A DNA stretch of 64,000 nt from Gemmata massiliana (GCA_000531095.1 HG799468.1:211942-275941); one strand, 5' to 3'. Counted from the first letter of the stretch, positions 17,760 through 26,600 are shown. Translations and numbers: made by a program. The notes: generated by a model not told the origin, from the sequence alone.

Positions 17760-18509
17760 ATGACCGTCGCACGGAACCGCAGCCGCCCGCACCCTTTACC
17801 GCTCGAATTGCGGTGGGATGCTCGCTCCCCGCTCCCGGCGCGCTGGGTGCTCCCGGACGGCGCGCGGCCACCGGTTCCGGTTCGGTCTAATAAGGTACCG
17901 CTGGATTTCACCGCCGGCATGCGAACGCTGTGCGAGGACGTTGTGGCCCGGTGTGAACCGCTGCGCCACGTCCACATGCCGCGCGTGCTGGTCACGTTCA
18001 CGCCGAGCCGCAACCGCAGCCGGTACGGGCTTCAGGCCCGCGTTACGCCGCTCCGGTTCCGCGACGGCGCACTTACCCGGCGCCACGGCCCGACCGACTA
18101 TCAGGTACAGCGGTTCTTCGTGAACGGGCACGAGATGCTCTACGTGCTCACGTTCTGCTTACCGCGGTTCATCGACCAGCCGTTCCACGAGAAGCTCATT
18201 ACGGTGTTCCACGAGTTGTACCATGTCGCGCCGGAGTTCGACGGCGACCTCCGGCGCCACCCCGGGCGCTACACGGTCCACTCGCACTCGAAGGACCAAT
18301 ACGACGAGCGGATGGCCGAACTGGTGGACGCCTACCTCGCGCGCCACCCGGACCCCAGCAAGTTCGAGTTCCTGCGCGCGAGTTACCGCGAACTCTGGGA
18401 CGCCCACGGCGGCATCACCGGGGTCGTGGTCCCGCGCCCGAAACTGCTGCCCGTCGGTGTGGTGTCGCGCCAGGTCGCGGCCCGGAACCACGGGAGCGGG
18501 GCCGAGTAA
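17760..18509 (+). CDS. putative zinc metallopeptidase (HExxH)
   Basis: The protein has 249 residues. HELYHVAPEFDGD (about 160-172) gives the HExxH zinc motif with a downstream acidic segment, and YTVHSHSKDQYDERMAELVD follows. The layout resembles the putative phage-type metallopeptidase family found in many bacteria. There is no signal peptide, so it is probably cytoplasmic. The proline/arginine-rich start is uncertain: in-frame starts at 17688 and 17715 exist, and ATG 17760 is chosen because alignment-like composition begins there. Substrate unknown. Confidence 0.7.
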   Translation: MTVARNRSRPHPLPLELRWDARSPLPARWVLPDGARPPVPVRSNKVPLDFTAGMRTLCEDVVARCEPLRHVHMPRVLVTFTPSRNRSRYGLQARVTPLRFRDGALTRRHGPTDYQVQRFFVNGHEMLYVLTFCLPRFIDQPFHEKLITVFHELYHVAPEFDGDLRRHPGRYTVHSHSKDQYDERMAELVDAYLARHPDPSKFEFLRASYRELWDAHGGITGVVVPRPKLLPVGVVSRQVAARNHGSGAE

Positions 18510-18646
18510 CGTCTCGAAAACGCTCTCTCGCCCGACCTACCACCCCTTCTCTGCCGCCCCGATCTGTAACACTTCGGCCACGTTTCCGCTCGCATGGCAG
18601 GTCGGCACATCGCTCGACCACACCAAAAAACAGCGGAGACGGTTCG

Positions 18647-19528
18647 ATGCAAACGTTACTGGCGAGCGTCCTCGTAGTCGGTTTGAGCGCGGGAGCGGCC
18701 GGGGCCGAAGAAACCTATCTCATCAAGCTCTACAGGAGCAAAGAGGGAACCAAGAGCCGTGTCGAGAAAAACGAAAAGGGCAAAATCGGCACCGTAATCA
18801 ACGGCGACGGTGTGAAGAAAGAAGAAACCGTAACGAGCGACACGAAAGAAGTTTACACCGAGGAAGTTCTGGCCATCGACGCCGATACCAAGCAGATCAC
18901 GATGCTGTCGCGCAAGTACACCGTCGCCGAGAAAACCGAAAAGGGCGAAACCACCAAGGCCGTGTACGCCGGGAAAACGGTTCTCATCGAGAAGGTCGAA
19001 GGTGTATTCACCTTCAGCGTCGACGGTAAACCTCTCACAGAGGACAACGCACCGGACCTGATTAAGAGTTACAAGGACAAAAAGGCCGACGAGCCGACGA
19101 ACGAAGACCTCGTCCCCACCAAAGCCGTCGCGGTCGGCCAGAGTTGGAAAGTGCCGGCCGACAAGGTCAACAAGATGCTCAAACTGCTCGGGGACGGGAA
19201 GATCACGTTCGACGCGGACAAGTCCACGATCGAAGGGAAGCTCGTCAAGGTTTACAAGAAAGCCGAAGCACAGTTCGGCGTAATGGAATTCGCAATTACG
19301 GGGATCGTCACCGAAATCGGGAGCGGCGACGAAACCGTGGCGACCACGTCAGACAGCAAAATGGTCATGAAAATCACCATCGATACGTGCATCGATGGGA
19401 GCGTCGAATTTGAAGACGCCACCGCGGACGCCAAGGTCAATATCGTTGCCGAATTCCCTCAAGTCGGGTCGGTTTCGATGCGCGGGGCCGTAACGTTCAC
19501 ATCGAAGATCAACGCCCTGAAGAAATAA
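18647..19528 (+). CDS. secreted Lys/Thr/Glu-rich protein, unknown function
   Basis: The protein has 293 residues with a short signal peptide (MQTLLASVLVVGLSAGAAGA, cleavage near EE). The mature part is rich in Lys, Thr, Glu and Val and reads like an all-beta protein with repeated strands (YTVAEKTEKGETTKAVYAG, GVFTFSVDGKPLTEDNAPD, VGQSWKVPADKVNKMLKLLG). It resembles secreted planctomycete proteins with a conserved GQSW block. No catalytic motif. GGAGA lies 9 bp before ATG 18647. A strong hairpin follows the stop. Confidence 0.78.
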   Translation: MQTLLASVLVVGLSAGAAGAEETYLIKLYRSKEGTKSRVEKNEKGKIGTVINGDGVKKEETVTSDTKEVYTEEVLAIDADTKQITMLSRKYTVAEKTEKGETTKAVYAGKTVLIEKVEGVFTFSVDGKPLTEDNAPDLIKSYKDKKADEPTNEDLVPTKAVAVGQSWKVPADKVNKMLKLLGDGKITFDADKSTIEGKLVKVYKKAEAQFGVMEFAITGIVTEIGSGDETVATTSDSKMVMKITIDTCIDGSVEFEDATADAKVNIVAEFPQVGSVSMRGAVTFTSKINALKK

Positions 19529-19538
19529 CCGATCTGCT

Positions 19539-19566
19539 CTCGCGCCGCACAAGTACGCGGCGCGAG
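19539..19566. terminator. bidirectional terminator hairpin between convergent genes
   Basis: CTCGCGCCGC (19539-19548) and GCGGCGCGAG (19557-19566) form a perfect 10-bp GC stem with an 8-base loop. It lies 10 bp after one stop and 10 bp before the other, between convergent genes. T tracts are weak on both sides. Confidence 0.65.
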
Positions 19567-19576
19567 CGTTCAGAAG

Positions 19577-19765
19577 TTACGCCATCGGGAGCGGGCGCCG
19601 GCCCTTCACTTCGGGTTCCGGATCGGATGTCGCGCACTTACCGCACCCCGAACCGCACCCGGGCTTCGACGCGCTGAACCACGTCTTCCACGTCGCACGC
19701 AGAACGTACCCCGCCGCAAACGCGACAACGCCCCCGACCACGACGAGTTGAAGTGTTGTGGACAT
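19577..19765 (-). CDS. small Cys-rich single-pass membrane protein (FeoB-associated-like)
   Basis: The protein has 62 residues. One membrane segment (LQLVVVGGVVAFAAGYVL, about 5-22) is followed by a basic stretch and the cysteine cluster GCGSGCGKCA. The layout is like the small FeoB-associated Cys-rich membrane proteins, but no feo gene is nearby, so the match is structural only. ATG 19765 is preferred over an in-frame GTG 9 bp upstream; AGGGG is unusually close to the ATG. Its upstream region holds several palindromes. Confidence 0.62.
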   Translation of the reverse strand: MSTTLQLVVVGGVVAFAAGYVLRATWKTWFSASKPGCGSGCGKCATSDPEPEVKGRRPLPMA

Positions 19766-20161
19766 ACCCCTCACCGTTCAGGAACTCGACAGCATTGAGC
19801 CGACGACTTTAAGTATCCGCGGGCAGGCCCGACCTCACTCGCCCCACCCGGCTAACAATCGCTCACGTTTTCGGCCGAACAGAGACAGCAGCGACTGATT
19901 TCGCACAAAATCCGCTCGAATTAAGCGTTTTGGTGCCATCGTTCGTCCAAATCTTCCCTGCCGACGGCTAACAATTGCTAACACACCAGGTCCGGATTTA
20001 GCGCCCGGGGGTATCGGTGAATGCACCGATCGACGCGCACTGGTTGTGAGACACGTCTCGCATCTCACAAATTATACCCATGTGAACAAAAGATCACAAG
20101 CCATTTCGGTGCGCATTCACCCCTGTTCGGTGACCCGCCCTTGCGGGCGGGGTTCACCGGG
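19766..20161. promoter_or_regulatory. intergenic region with palindromes and a direct repeat
   Basis: No gene was seen in this 396-bp space. It contains a direct repeat of CGGCTAACAATYGCT (19849 and 19965), a hairpin ATCGGTG-AATG-CACCGAT (20013-20030), an inverted repeat TTGTGAGA/TCTCACAA (20044-20051, 20063-20070), an A/T-rich ATTATA (20071-20076), and TGTGA-N8-TCACA (20081-20098). It lies upstream of the Cys-rich membrane protein and next to the cyclase gene. Operator function is inferred from symmetry only. Confidence 0.45.
20133..20158. repeat. family A palindromic element, single copy
   Basis: CCGCCC-TTGC-GGGCGG with GGTTCACC following is the family A element in the orientation opposite to 23818. 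It ends 3 bp before the stop codon of the cyclase gene at 20162. Confidence 0.8.
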
Positions 20162-22081
20162 CTATCCCTCTTCCGGGCGCGGGGTGAACACTCCGTCCCA
20201 GTCCCGCGGCTTCTGACCGTTGTGGCGCCTCATGTAGCGCAGGAAGCACTTCGCAGCCGGGTCGTCGGCGAACAGGCCGTCCAGGTCGTCGTTCGCTTCG
20301 GCCCACGCCCCTCTCACGAACTTCTCCACCGCCGCGTTCCAGAACGCGAGGTTGGCCTCGTATGCGTCGCTCGTCACCCACGACTCAGCGTTCGTCACGG
20401 CACTGGTCGGCGAAAGTTCATACGCAGCAAGTGGTTTCTTCATCCCACGGGGGCGAACGGTGCCGAGTCCACGGAGGCGCCATCGTCGATTGGTCGGGTC
20501 CACCGTCTGGAGTCGCGTGGCGACCTCGTCGCTCACCATGATCCCCACGCCATAAGCCTTCGTCATTTCTTCCAGGCGGAACGCGAGATTCACGACCGGA
20601 CCGTAGAGGTCGACCACCGCGAGGTCGTGTGCCCCCAGGCGCCCGGCCAGCGCGCGCCCGTGGGTGATCCCCAACCCGCACCGGCGCTGGAGCAGGCGCC
20701 CCGAGAGCCGCTCGTAAATGCGCAACGCGGCCTCGGCCGCGCGCTCGATCTGGTCCGCGGGTTTTTCCGGCCAGCCCCAGAACCCAAGAACCGCGTCGCC
20801 GCGGAACCCGGCCACGATGCCACCCTTCTCGGTGATCGCGCCGCTCATCGTGTCGAGGGCCGATTGTACCTCGCGCCACGCACTCGACAGGCTCTCCCCG
20901 TGCTCCTCCGCGAACCCGCTGAACCCCCGCAAGTCGCAGAACAGAACCGTGACGTCCTGTTCCTGCGGGGTTTTGAGCAGCGCTTCCAGTCGCTCCGGGT
21001 CGTCGAGGTACTTGCGGAGGTTGCTGGGCCACGCCTCCTTGGTGACCGCGACCTGGCGGGCCAACCGGAGCGTGCGGCGCGTCGACTCGAGCAACCCTAC
21101 CAGGATCTCGACGAACTTCTGGTACTCGGTCAGGTACGTCGTATCGGGCTTCTGCTCGCGGCCCGCCGGGTTCATGAGCCGCCCGCTCACGTAAAGTGCG
21201 TGCTGCGAACCGTCCTGAAACGGTGTGCAAATGGCCCACGGGGTCGCACCCTGCTGGTGCAGCGATCCGAGTGTGAGCGTGTGGTGCGAACTCCCAGCCT
21301 GGGTGAAATCGGACGGGTCCGTGGACCAGATGTGCAAGCAGCTCTTGCGCTGCTGGCAGACGACCCGGCGTACCAGTTTGCGAGACGGCACGAACTCGTC
21401 CGCGGTGCCCGCGTTCGGGTTGCGAACGTTCTGCTCGACGACCGTGACGCGCAGGTCCGTGATCGCGCTGTCCGGCGGGACGCGCACGATTGCGGCGGCG
21501 TCCGCCTTCGGGAGCGCGGCGATCGCGACCTTGAGCATCTGCTTAAACAGCGCGGGTTCGCTCGCCACTACCTTCAGGTACGCGGGGAGCTGCTCCAGCG
21601 CTTTGAGTAGCATACCGGGGTTGGTGAACGTAACGGTTTCCAGTTCGGACCGGCTGCGTTCTTCCTGGCGCTGAACGAGGGTCGCGTCCACCAGCGCGTC
21701 GGGGTCAACGTCGGCGTCGCCGCGCAGGGTGAATCGCGTTTGACCGATGACGAACCATTCGCCCGGCCGCACTTCGCACTGTTCGACCGCCTTGTTGCGG
21801 AACCAAATTTGGTTCCCGGGCTTGTTCGGGTAGTCCGGCAGAATGACGCCGCGCCGCGTGACGACGAGGGTCGAACCGGTCCATTCCAGGGTCGCGTGGA
21901 ACCGCGAGATCATGCGGTCCTCGGGCACGGCCCAGTCACATTCTTTCGGTTCGCTGCCGAGCTTGAGGACGCGGTTCTCGGGGAGCGTGTAGCGCCAACT
22001 GAACTGCCCCGGCAGGGACATCACGCTGGACCCGGTGGCCGCGCTCGGGTCGATTCGGGTCAGTGCTTCCAGGTCAGCCAT
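20162..22081 (-). CDS. FHA-linked class III adenylate/guanylate cyclase
   Basis: The protein has 639 residues. N-terminal FHA-like domain (about 30-120: RMISRFHATLEW, LVVTRRG, GEWFVIGQTRFTLRG), a central GAF-like region (about 170-330) and a class III nucleotidyl cyclase domain (about 365-520). The cyclase core has VTVLFCDLRGFSGF and GFRGDAVLGFWGWP, giving both metal-binding Asp residues, then GLGITHGRALAGRLG and YGPVVNLAFRLE. It should make a cyclic nucleotide, probably cAMP, with FHA linking it to phospho-Thr signalling. No membrane segments. The start is ambiguous: ATG 22081 is chosen over an in-frame ATG at 22135 whose extension is Arg/Ser-rich. Palindromes of TGTGA-TCACA type lie beyond its 3' end. 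Confidence 0.87.
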   Translation of the reverse strand: MADLEALTRIDPSAATGSSVMSLPGQFSWRYTLPENRVLKLGSEPKECDWAVPEDRMISRFHATLEWTGSTLVVTRRGVILPDYPNKPGNQIWFRNKAVEQCEVRPGEWFVIGQTRFTLRGDADVDPDALVDATLVQRQEERSRSELETVTFTNPGMLLKALEQLPAYLKVVASEPALFKQMLKVAIAALPKADAAAIVRVPPDSAITDLRVTVVEQNVRNPNAGTADEFVPSRKLVRRVVCQQRKSCLHIWSTDPSDFTQAGSSHHTLTLGSLHQQGATPWAICTPFQDGSQHALYVSGRLMNPAGREQKPDTTYLTEYQKFVEILVGLLESTRRTLRLARQVAVTKEAWPSNLRKYLDDPERLEALLKTPQEQDVTVLFCDLRGFSGFAEEHGESLSSAWREVQSALDTMSGAITEKGGIVAGFRGDAVLGFWGWPEKPADQIERAAEAALRIYERLSGRLLQRRCGLGITHGRALAGRLGAHDLAVVDLYGPVVNLAFRLEEMTKAYGVGIMVSDEVATRLQTVDPTNRRWRLRGLGTVRPRGMKKPLAAYELSPTSAVTNAESWVTSDAYEANLAFWNAAVEKFVRGAWAEANDDLDGLFADDPAAKCFLRYMRRHNGQKPRDWDGVFTPRPEEG

Positions 22082-22183
22082 GAGACGCGAACTCCGCTCG
22101 GCGAACGACGAGCGCGACAGAGGCTCGCGCGCCACCGGCGCGCGTGCGGGCCAAATCGAGACCGTCGGGATGCATTTCAGGCT

Positions 22184-22217
22184 CGGGTGGCGGGGCTCAC
22201 AGGAACAGAGCCACCCG
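22184..22217. repeat. GC hairpin between pepA and the cyclase gene
   Basis: CGGGTGGC (22184-22191) pairs with GCCACCCG (22210-22217); GGCTC/GAGCC inside offers an alternative stem. On the plus strand TTTTCT follows, but the flanking genes are on the minus strand, so it could be an attenuator-like or bidirectional stop rather than a plain terminator. Confidence 0.4.
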
Positions 22218-22257
22218 TTTTCTAGCCTGTTGATTGGGGAGATGCAACCAACACTGA

Positions 22258-23712
22258 CTATACTAGCGCGGTTCCTTCAAACCCGCGCGCCATTTCGACG
22301 ATCGCGCGGACCATGCAGCCGGTGCCACCGGCGTCGAGGGTAGCGGAATCGCCCTCCGCGAACGAGGGGCCGGCGATATCGAGGTGCGCCCACTTCGCGT
22401 CGCCGACGAACTGTTCCAAGAATTTCGCGCCCGCGATAGCCCCGGCCCAGCGCCCGCCGCCGGTGTTCCGCATGTCCGCGACCTTGCTCTTAATCAGCCC
22501 GTCGTAGCTCGAATCCATCGGCAGCTTCCACGCGCGCTCCCCGGCACGCGACACGGCCGTGAGGATCTGGTCTCCCCACCCGTCGTTGTTCGTCATGAGG
22601 CCCGACGTCTCGGTGCCGAGGGCGACCATGCACGCCCCGGTGAGTGTGGCGAAATCCACCAAGAACTTCGTTTGTTCCGAGGCGAAGCACAGTGCGTCCG
22701 CGAGAATGAGCCGCCCCTCGGCGTCGGTGTTCAGTACCTCGATGGTCTTCCCGTTGCGCGCGGTCAGCACGTCGCCGAGCTTCATGGATGTGCCGCTGAG
22801 CATGTTTTCGACGAGCGCGAGCACGCCCACAACGTTCACGGGCAGTTTCAGTTCTGCAATCGCCTGGACACCCGCGAGCACCGCGGCGGCGCCGGCCATG
22901 TCGCACTTCATGTCCACCATGCCGTCGGTCGGCTTGAGCGAAAGTCCGCCGCTATCGAACGTGACGCCTTTCCCGACCAGCCCCAGAACTGGTTTGCCGG
23001 GCGCCCCCGCGTAACGCAGGATCGCCAGACGCGCGGGTCGGTTGGAGCCTTGCGCGACTCCGAGGAGTGAACCCATGCGCTCGGCCGCGAGCTGCGATTC
23101 ATCCCACACTTCGACATCGAACCCGGTCGCTCGCCCCGCGTCGGCGGCGACGGTGGCGAACGTCTCGGGATAGAGTTCGCGCGGTGGGAGATTCACCAGT
23201 TCGCGCGCGAGCCACAGTGCCCGCGCTTCCGCACGAACACGAGGCATGTCAGCCCCGTTCCCGCCAACCAGGAGCAGCGATTCCGGCGCGAACCGCGTGG
23301 GCGCGGATTTCCGAATCCCCGGTCCCTGAACGCCCTGGGCCAGCCCGATTCCGACCGCGAGCGTGAATTCCGGTCCCGGAACCGTGAACGCGACCGTCCC
23401 GACCTTCTTCGTGCTGACATGGCGCGCCGCGGCCGCGGCCGCATCGTGAAGGGCGGCGCGCTTAGCTTGCGCCCGAGTGCCCAAGCCAACGAAGAGGAGC
23501 CGCTTCGCCGCGATGCCGATGGGGTTCAGCACGGGCACCAGTTCGAGTGGCTTCGCGCCGAAGTCGCCGCGCTCGCGCAACTTTTCGAGCACGTCGCCTG
23601 CCGGTCCGCTGTACGGCTGATCGGCCCACACGCCCACGATGAGCCAATCGGCCGGTACGCTCGCGGGCGATTCGGAGGACGTGTTGAATTGGGTCTTCGG
23701 GAGGTTAATCAC
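22258..23712 (-). CDS. pepA: leucyl aminopeptidase (M17, PepA)
   Basis: The protein has 484 residues, full length for the M17 family. The C-terminal catalytic domain has GKGVTFDSGGLSLKP, MKCDMAGAAAVLA and the signature NTDAEGRLILADAL, with the metal ligands Lys, Asp and Glu in place. The variable N-terminal domain precedes it. It removes N-terminal residues from peptides in the cytoplasm, probably as a hexamer with two metal ions. The next minus-strand gene upstream ends at 23940, with a repeat cluster between them. Confidence 0.95.
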   Translation of the reverse strand: MINLPKTQFNTSSESPASVPADWLIVGVWADQPYSGPAGDVLEKLRERGDFGAKPLELVPVLNPIGIAAKRLLFVGLGTRAQAKRAALHDAAAAAARHVSTKKVGTVAFTVPGPEFTLAVGIGLAQGVQGPGIRKSAPTRFAPESLLLVGGNGADMPRVRAEARALWLARELVNLPPRELYPETFATVAADAGRATGFDVEVWDESQLAAERMGSLLGVAQGSNRPARLAILRYAGAPGKPVLGLVGKGVTFDSGGLSLKPTDGMVDMKCDMAGAAAVLAGVQAIAELKLPVNVVGVLALVENMLSGTSMKLGDVLTARNGKTIEVLNTDAEGRLILADALCFASEQTKFLVDFATLTGACMVALGTETSGLMTNNDGWGDQILTAVSRAGERAWKLPMDSSYDGLIKSKVADMRNTGGGRWAGAIAGAKFLEQFVGDAKWAHLDIAGPSFAEGDSATLDAGGTGCMVRAIVEMARGFEGTALV

Positions 23713-23778
23713 GGGTTGGGCCAGGTTGGTACGGGATGGATCGTGAAAGAGATGATATCGCGCGATTCACGGTCGGTC

Positions 23779-23919
23779 CGCAAGGGCGCACACACTCCCT
23801 GCGTGTGGCCCTTGCGGGCGAACCCCGCCCGCAAGGGCGGTGGGTGCAGGTTCCCGTAATCGCGTAGTATCACCCGCTCGTTAAAAGCAACCCACCGCCC
23901 TTGCGGGCGGGGTTCACCC
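23779..23919. repeat. composite palindromic cluster with two inverted family A elements
   Basis: Family A copies face each other at 23818-23846 and 23891-23919 (core CCGCCC-GCAA-GGGCGG). A third, imperfect hairpin (CCGCAAGGG with CCCTTGCGG, 23779-23816) precedes them and ends in the first copy. The whole intergenic space between pepA and the next gene is taken up by this array; one arm ends 20 bp from the stop of the gene at 23940. Confidence 0.85.
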
Positions 23920-23939
23920 ATGAAGGGGCGTCGGCGCGA

Positions 23940-25088
23940 TTATTTCTTGGGCGCCAGCTCGTACAGTTTCAGCATTTCTTCGACTGCGGCGACGAGCTTC
24001 GGGTCGTTCTGCTTTACCGCGGCGATGAACTTCTTGGCGTCCTCGTTGGGACAGCTCAGCCCGTAGCGAACGATCCCGCGCCGGACGATGGGAGCGGAGT
24101 GCGTGGGCTTGGCAAACTGCGCGAACACGTCCGCGCTCAAATCCCACCACCCCCACCGGCGCAGGTCTTCGACGGCCTGGTCCGCGAAGTCACCGTCCGG
24201 AAGGAGCGCGGCGCAGCACTTCAGCACCTCCGCCTTACACTCTGCGCCGCGTGTCGCCTGAAGGAACCGCACTGTACCAAGGGTGGAGAGCCGCACCGAG
24301 TACGACTGGTTAGTGTCTGCGAGCGTAGCCGTCGTGAACGCCCACCCGTTCTTGCCATCAAGCAACACGAAGCCCGCGAGCAACCCGCCGAAGGCTTCTC
24401 GCACGCGCTCGGGGGCGGGAGATTGCTTCAGTAACTTTTCGAGGAACGCCGCGTCGTCGCGCCCGCCACTCACGCCCAGCAGGAACGCGAACACACCTAG
24501 CCGTTCGGCCGGCGTGTTTTCGTCGGTGATGAGTTTCCGCAGCGCGGCCGGGTCGAAGTGCTTGGCGGCTTTCACGATGTCCGCGTCGCTCGCACGGGCG
24601 AATTCCACGAACGCATCGGCCGCCACAATCACGTTCGTTGAGCCGAGGTGCTTGAAGAAATACGCGAGGCGCGCGGCCGCATCGGTCGCGTCGAGCTTCA
24701 CGGCCCCTTTCAGGTACTCCACCACTGCGGCCGACGAGGGTACCCCGCCCGTGACAGCGAGTTTGCCCTCGGACACGCCACAAAACACGAGGTAATCGGG
24801 CGGCGTGTCACCAACGACCGGCAAGTAACTCCGCAGGACGAGCACGTTCTGGTTCCCGCGTGCGGGATCGTCTTTCAGAGCCGCGCCAACGTTCAGATCG
24901 GTGAACCCCTCGTCCGTTTTTTGGTCGATGCGCGGGTTCTTGAGTTGCCCGTACAGGACTGCTTTCGCCTGAGCGTACTGCACGCGCAACGTGGGCCGCG
25001 TGCGCACGTTGTCGCCACAGAACGTACACGCGGGCGCGGGCGGAACCGCGAGCACGAGCGCAACAACAACGGTGACGGTGCGGAGCAT
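23940..25088 (-). CDS. secreted protein of unknown function, helical repeats
   Basis: The protein has 382 residues with signal peptide MLRTVTVVVALVLAVPPAPA followed by CTFCGD. The body is mainly helical and could contain HEAT-like repeats (AAVVEYLKGAVKLDATDAAA, DDAAFLEKLLKQSPAPERVR, QAVEDLRRWGWW). Secreted proteins with an initial CxxC and this body occur in planctomycetes without assigned function. ATG 25088 is chosen because it starts the signal peptide; an in-frame codon at 25139 adds a basic stretch that would mask it. It is divergent from the PQQ protein gene. Confidence 0.7.
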   Translation of the reverse strand: MLRTVTVVVALVLAVPPAPACTFCGDNVRTRPTLRVQYAQAKAVLYGQLKNPRIDQKTDEGFTDLNVGAALKDDPARGNQNVLVLRSYLPVVGDTPPDYLVFCGVSEGKLAVTGGVPSSAAVVEYLKGAVKLDATDAAARLAYFFKHLGSTNVIVAADAFVEFARASDADIVKAAKHFDPAALRKLITDENTPAERLGVFAFLLGVSGGRDDAAFLEKLLKQSPAPERVREAFGGLLAGFVLLDGKNGWAFTTATLADTNQSYSVRLSTLGTVRFLQATRGAECKAEVLKCCAALLPDGDFADQAVEDLRRWGWWDLSADVFAQFAKPTHSAPIVRRGIVRYGLSCPNEDAKKFIAAVKQNDPKLVAAVEEMLKLYELAPKK

Positions 25089-25240
25089 GCGAACTCCTGA
25101 ACGACGAACGGCGGCCGGGAAGCCCCGACCGCCGTTCATACACCGAGAATCGCTTGCAGAGGAAGGGGAAATTGCGAGCCCGGTTCGTCTTGCTCACCGT
25201 TCGCAGACGGGTCATGATAATCAGCTCATTTGCTCACTCC

Positions 25241-25257
25241 GGAGGTTCCCATGTGAC
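25241..25257 (+). promoter_or_regulatory. ribosome binding site followed by ATG-TGA
   Basis: GGAGG (25241-25245) is 5 bp before ATG (25251), which is followed at once by TGA. This minimal start-stop is in frame with the presumed ATG 25266 of the downstream gene, which has no ribosome site of its own. Either translation restarts after the stop, or TGA is a mutation or error in the second codon. Confidence 0.6.
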
Positions 25258-25265
25258 CCCGCACG

Positions 25266-26573
25266 ATGCTCCTACTAGCGGTGGTGGCGCTCGCCCCCGC
25301 GTCGACCGCCCGCGCTGATGACTGGCCGCAGTGGATGGGACCGAAGCGCGACAACGTGTGGCGCGAAACCGGCATCCTGGAGAAGTTCCCGAAGGACGGG
25401 CCGAAGGTGCTGTGGCGCGCACCCGTGGCCGGCGGGTACGCGGGGCCGGCCGTTGTCGGCGGGAAAGTGTACGTGACCGACCGCGTGCTCGCAAAGGGTG
25501 CCGAGAACCCGGCCGACCCGTTCGACACGAAGGCCAAAGTCAACAGCACCGAGCGCGTGCTGTGCCTGGACGCCAAAACCGGTAAAGAGTTGTGGAAGCA
25601 CGAGTACGACTGCCCGTACCAGATCAGTTACCCGTCCGGCCCGCGCTGCACGCCCACCGTTCACGAGGGAAAGGTTTACACGCTCGGCGCGATGGGCAAC
25701 CTGTTTTGCTTCGAGGCCGAGACCGGGAAGGTGCTCTGGGAGCACAACTTCCTGAAGGAGTACAAGACGAAGCCGGCTCTATGGGGATACGCCTCGCACC
25801 CGCTCATCGACGGCAAGAAACTTGTCACGCTCGTCGGTGGTGCGGGGAGCCACGTCGTCGCGTTCGACAAGGACACGGGTAAGGAGATCTGGAAGGCCGG
25901 GAACCTGCCCGAGCAGGGGTACTCGCCGGTGATGATTACCGAGGCCGGCGGGAAGCGTCAGATGATCGTGGCCGGGCCGAAGGCGGTGTACTCGGTGAAC
26001 CCGGAGACCGGCGCGCAGTACTGGTCGAAGCCGTACTCCGAGGACTTCGGGTACGCGGTGATGACCCCGGTGCGGGTCGGCGACCACCTGTTCGTCGCGG
26101 GGTACCCGGCCAAGAACCTGCTCGTGAAGCTCGCCGCAGACAAGCCCGAGGCGGAGGTGGTCTTCAACAACAAGAAGAAGACCGCGCTGTACCCCGGCAG
26201 CGTGCAGCCATTCCTGCTCGACGGGCTGCTGTACGGCTACGACGACAGCGGGATGATGTTCGCCGTCGAGCTGCCGTCGGGCAAGCGCGTGTGGGAGGAT
26301 GTGGGGCCGGTCGGCGGGGACAAGCCGAAGGGGTCGGAGACCGCGTTCATGGTGAAGAACGGCGACCGGTTCTTCTTCTTCGCCGAAACCGGGCACCTCG
26401 TGATCGGCAAGCTGACGCCGCAGGGGTACGACGAGATCGACCGCGCGAAGGTGATCGAGCAGACGAGCGCCGCCTTCGGGCGCAAGGTCGTGTGGTGCGC
26501 CCCGGCGTTCGCCGACAAGAAGATGTTCGTCCGCAACGACAAAGAACTCATCTGCGTCGACTTGGCGAAGTGA
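25266..26573 (+). CDS. secreted PQQ-like beta-propeller protein
   Basis: The protein has 435 residues from ATG 25266. Hydrophobic LLLAVVALAPASTARADD is a signal peptide that lacks the usual basic residue unless translation began at 25251. Propeller blades show the PQQ_2 pattern: VLCLDAKTGKELWKHEYD, LFCFEAETGKVLWEHNF, VVAFDKDTGKEIWKAGN, MMFAVELPSGKRVWEDV. The beginning DDWPQWMGPKRDNVWRE is a common start of planctomycete secreted PQQ proteins. Related proteins are scaffolds or BamB-like; no quinoprotein active-site motif is seen. Confidence 0.86.
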   Translation: MLLLAVVALAPASTARADDWPQWMGPKRDNVWRETGILEKFPKDGPKVLWRAPVAGGYAGPAVVGGKVYVTDRVLAKGAENPADPFDTKAKVNSTERVLCLDAKTGKELWKHEYDCPYQISYPSGPRCTPTVHEGKVYTLGAMGNLFCFEAETGKVLWEHNFLKEYKTKPALWGYASHPLIDGKKLVTLVGGAGSHVVAFDKDTGKEIWKAGNLPEQGYSPVMITEAGGKRQMIVAGPKAVYSVNPETGAQYWSKPYSEDFGYAVMTPVRVGDHLFVAGYPAKNLLVKLAADKPEAEVVFNNKKKTALYPGSVQPFLLDGLLYGYDDSGMMFAVELPSGKRVWEDVGPVGGDKPKGSETAFMVKNGDRFFFFAETGHLVIGKLTPQGYDEIDRAKVIEQTSAAFGRKVVWCAPAFADKKMFVRNDKELICVDLAK

Positions 26574-26577
26574 AGCT

Positions 26578-26600
26578 GGGCGAACGGCCGGTAGCGGCTC
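26578..26600. repeat. partial family D element
   Basis: The 14 bases GGGCGAACGGCCGG match the outer part of the family D arm at 39459; the rest differs. It starts 5 bp after the stop of the PQQ gene, the same placement as the other elements. Confidence 0.45.

Noticed and set aside
19577-19765. Iron-transport (Feo) locus
   Set aside because: Only a small Cys-rich membrane protein is present; no feoA or feoB nearby.
23779-23919. CRISPR-like array
   Set aside because: Copies are in inverted, not direct, orientation and there are no regular spacers or cas genes.
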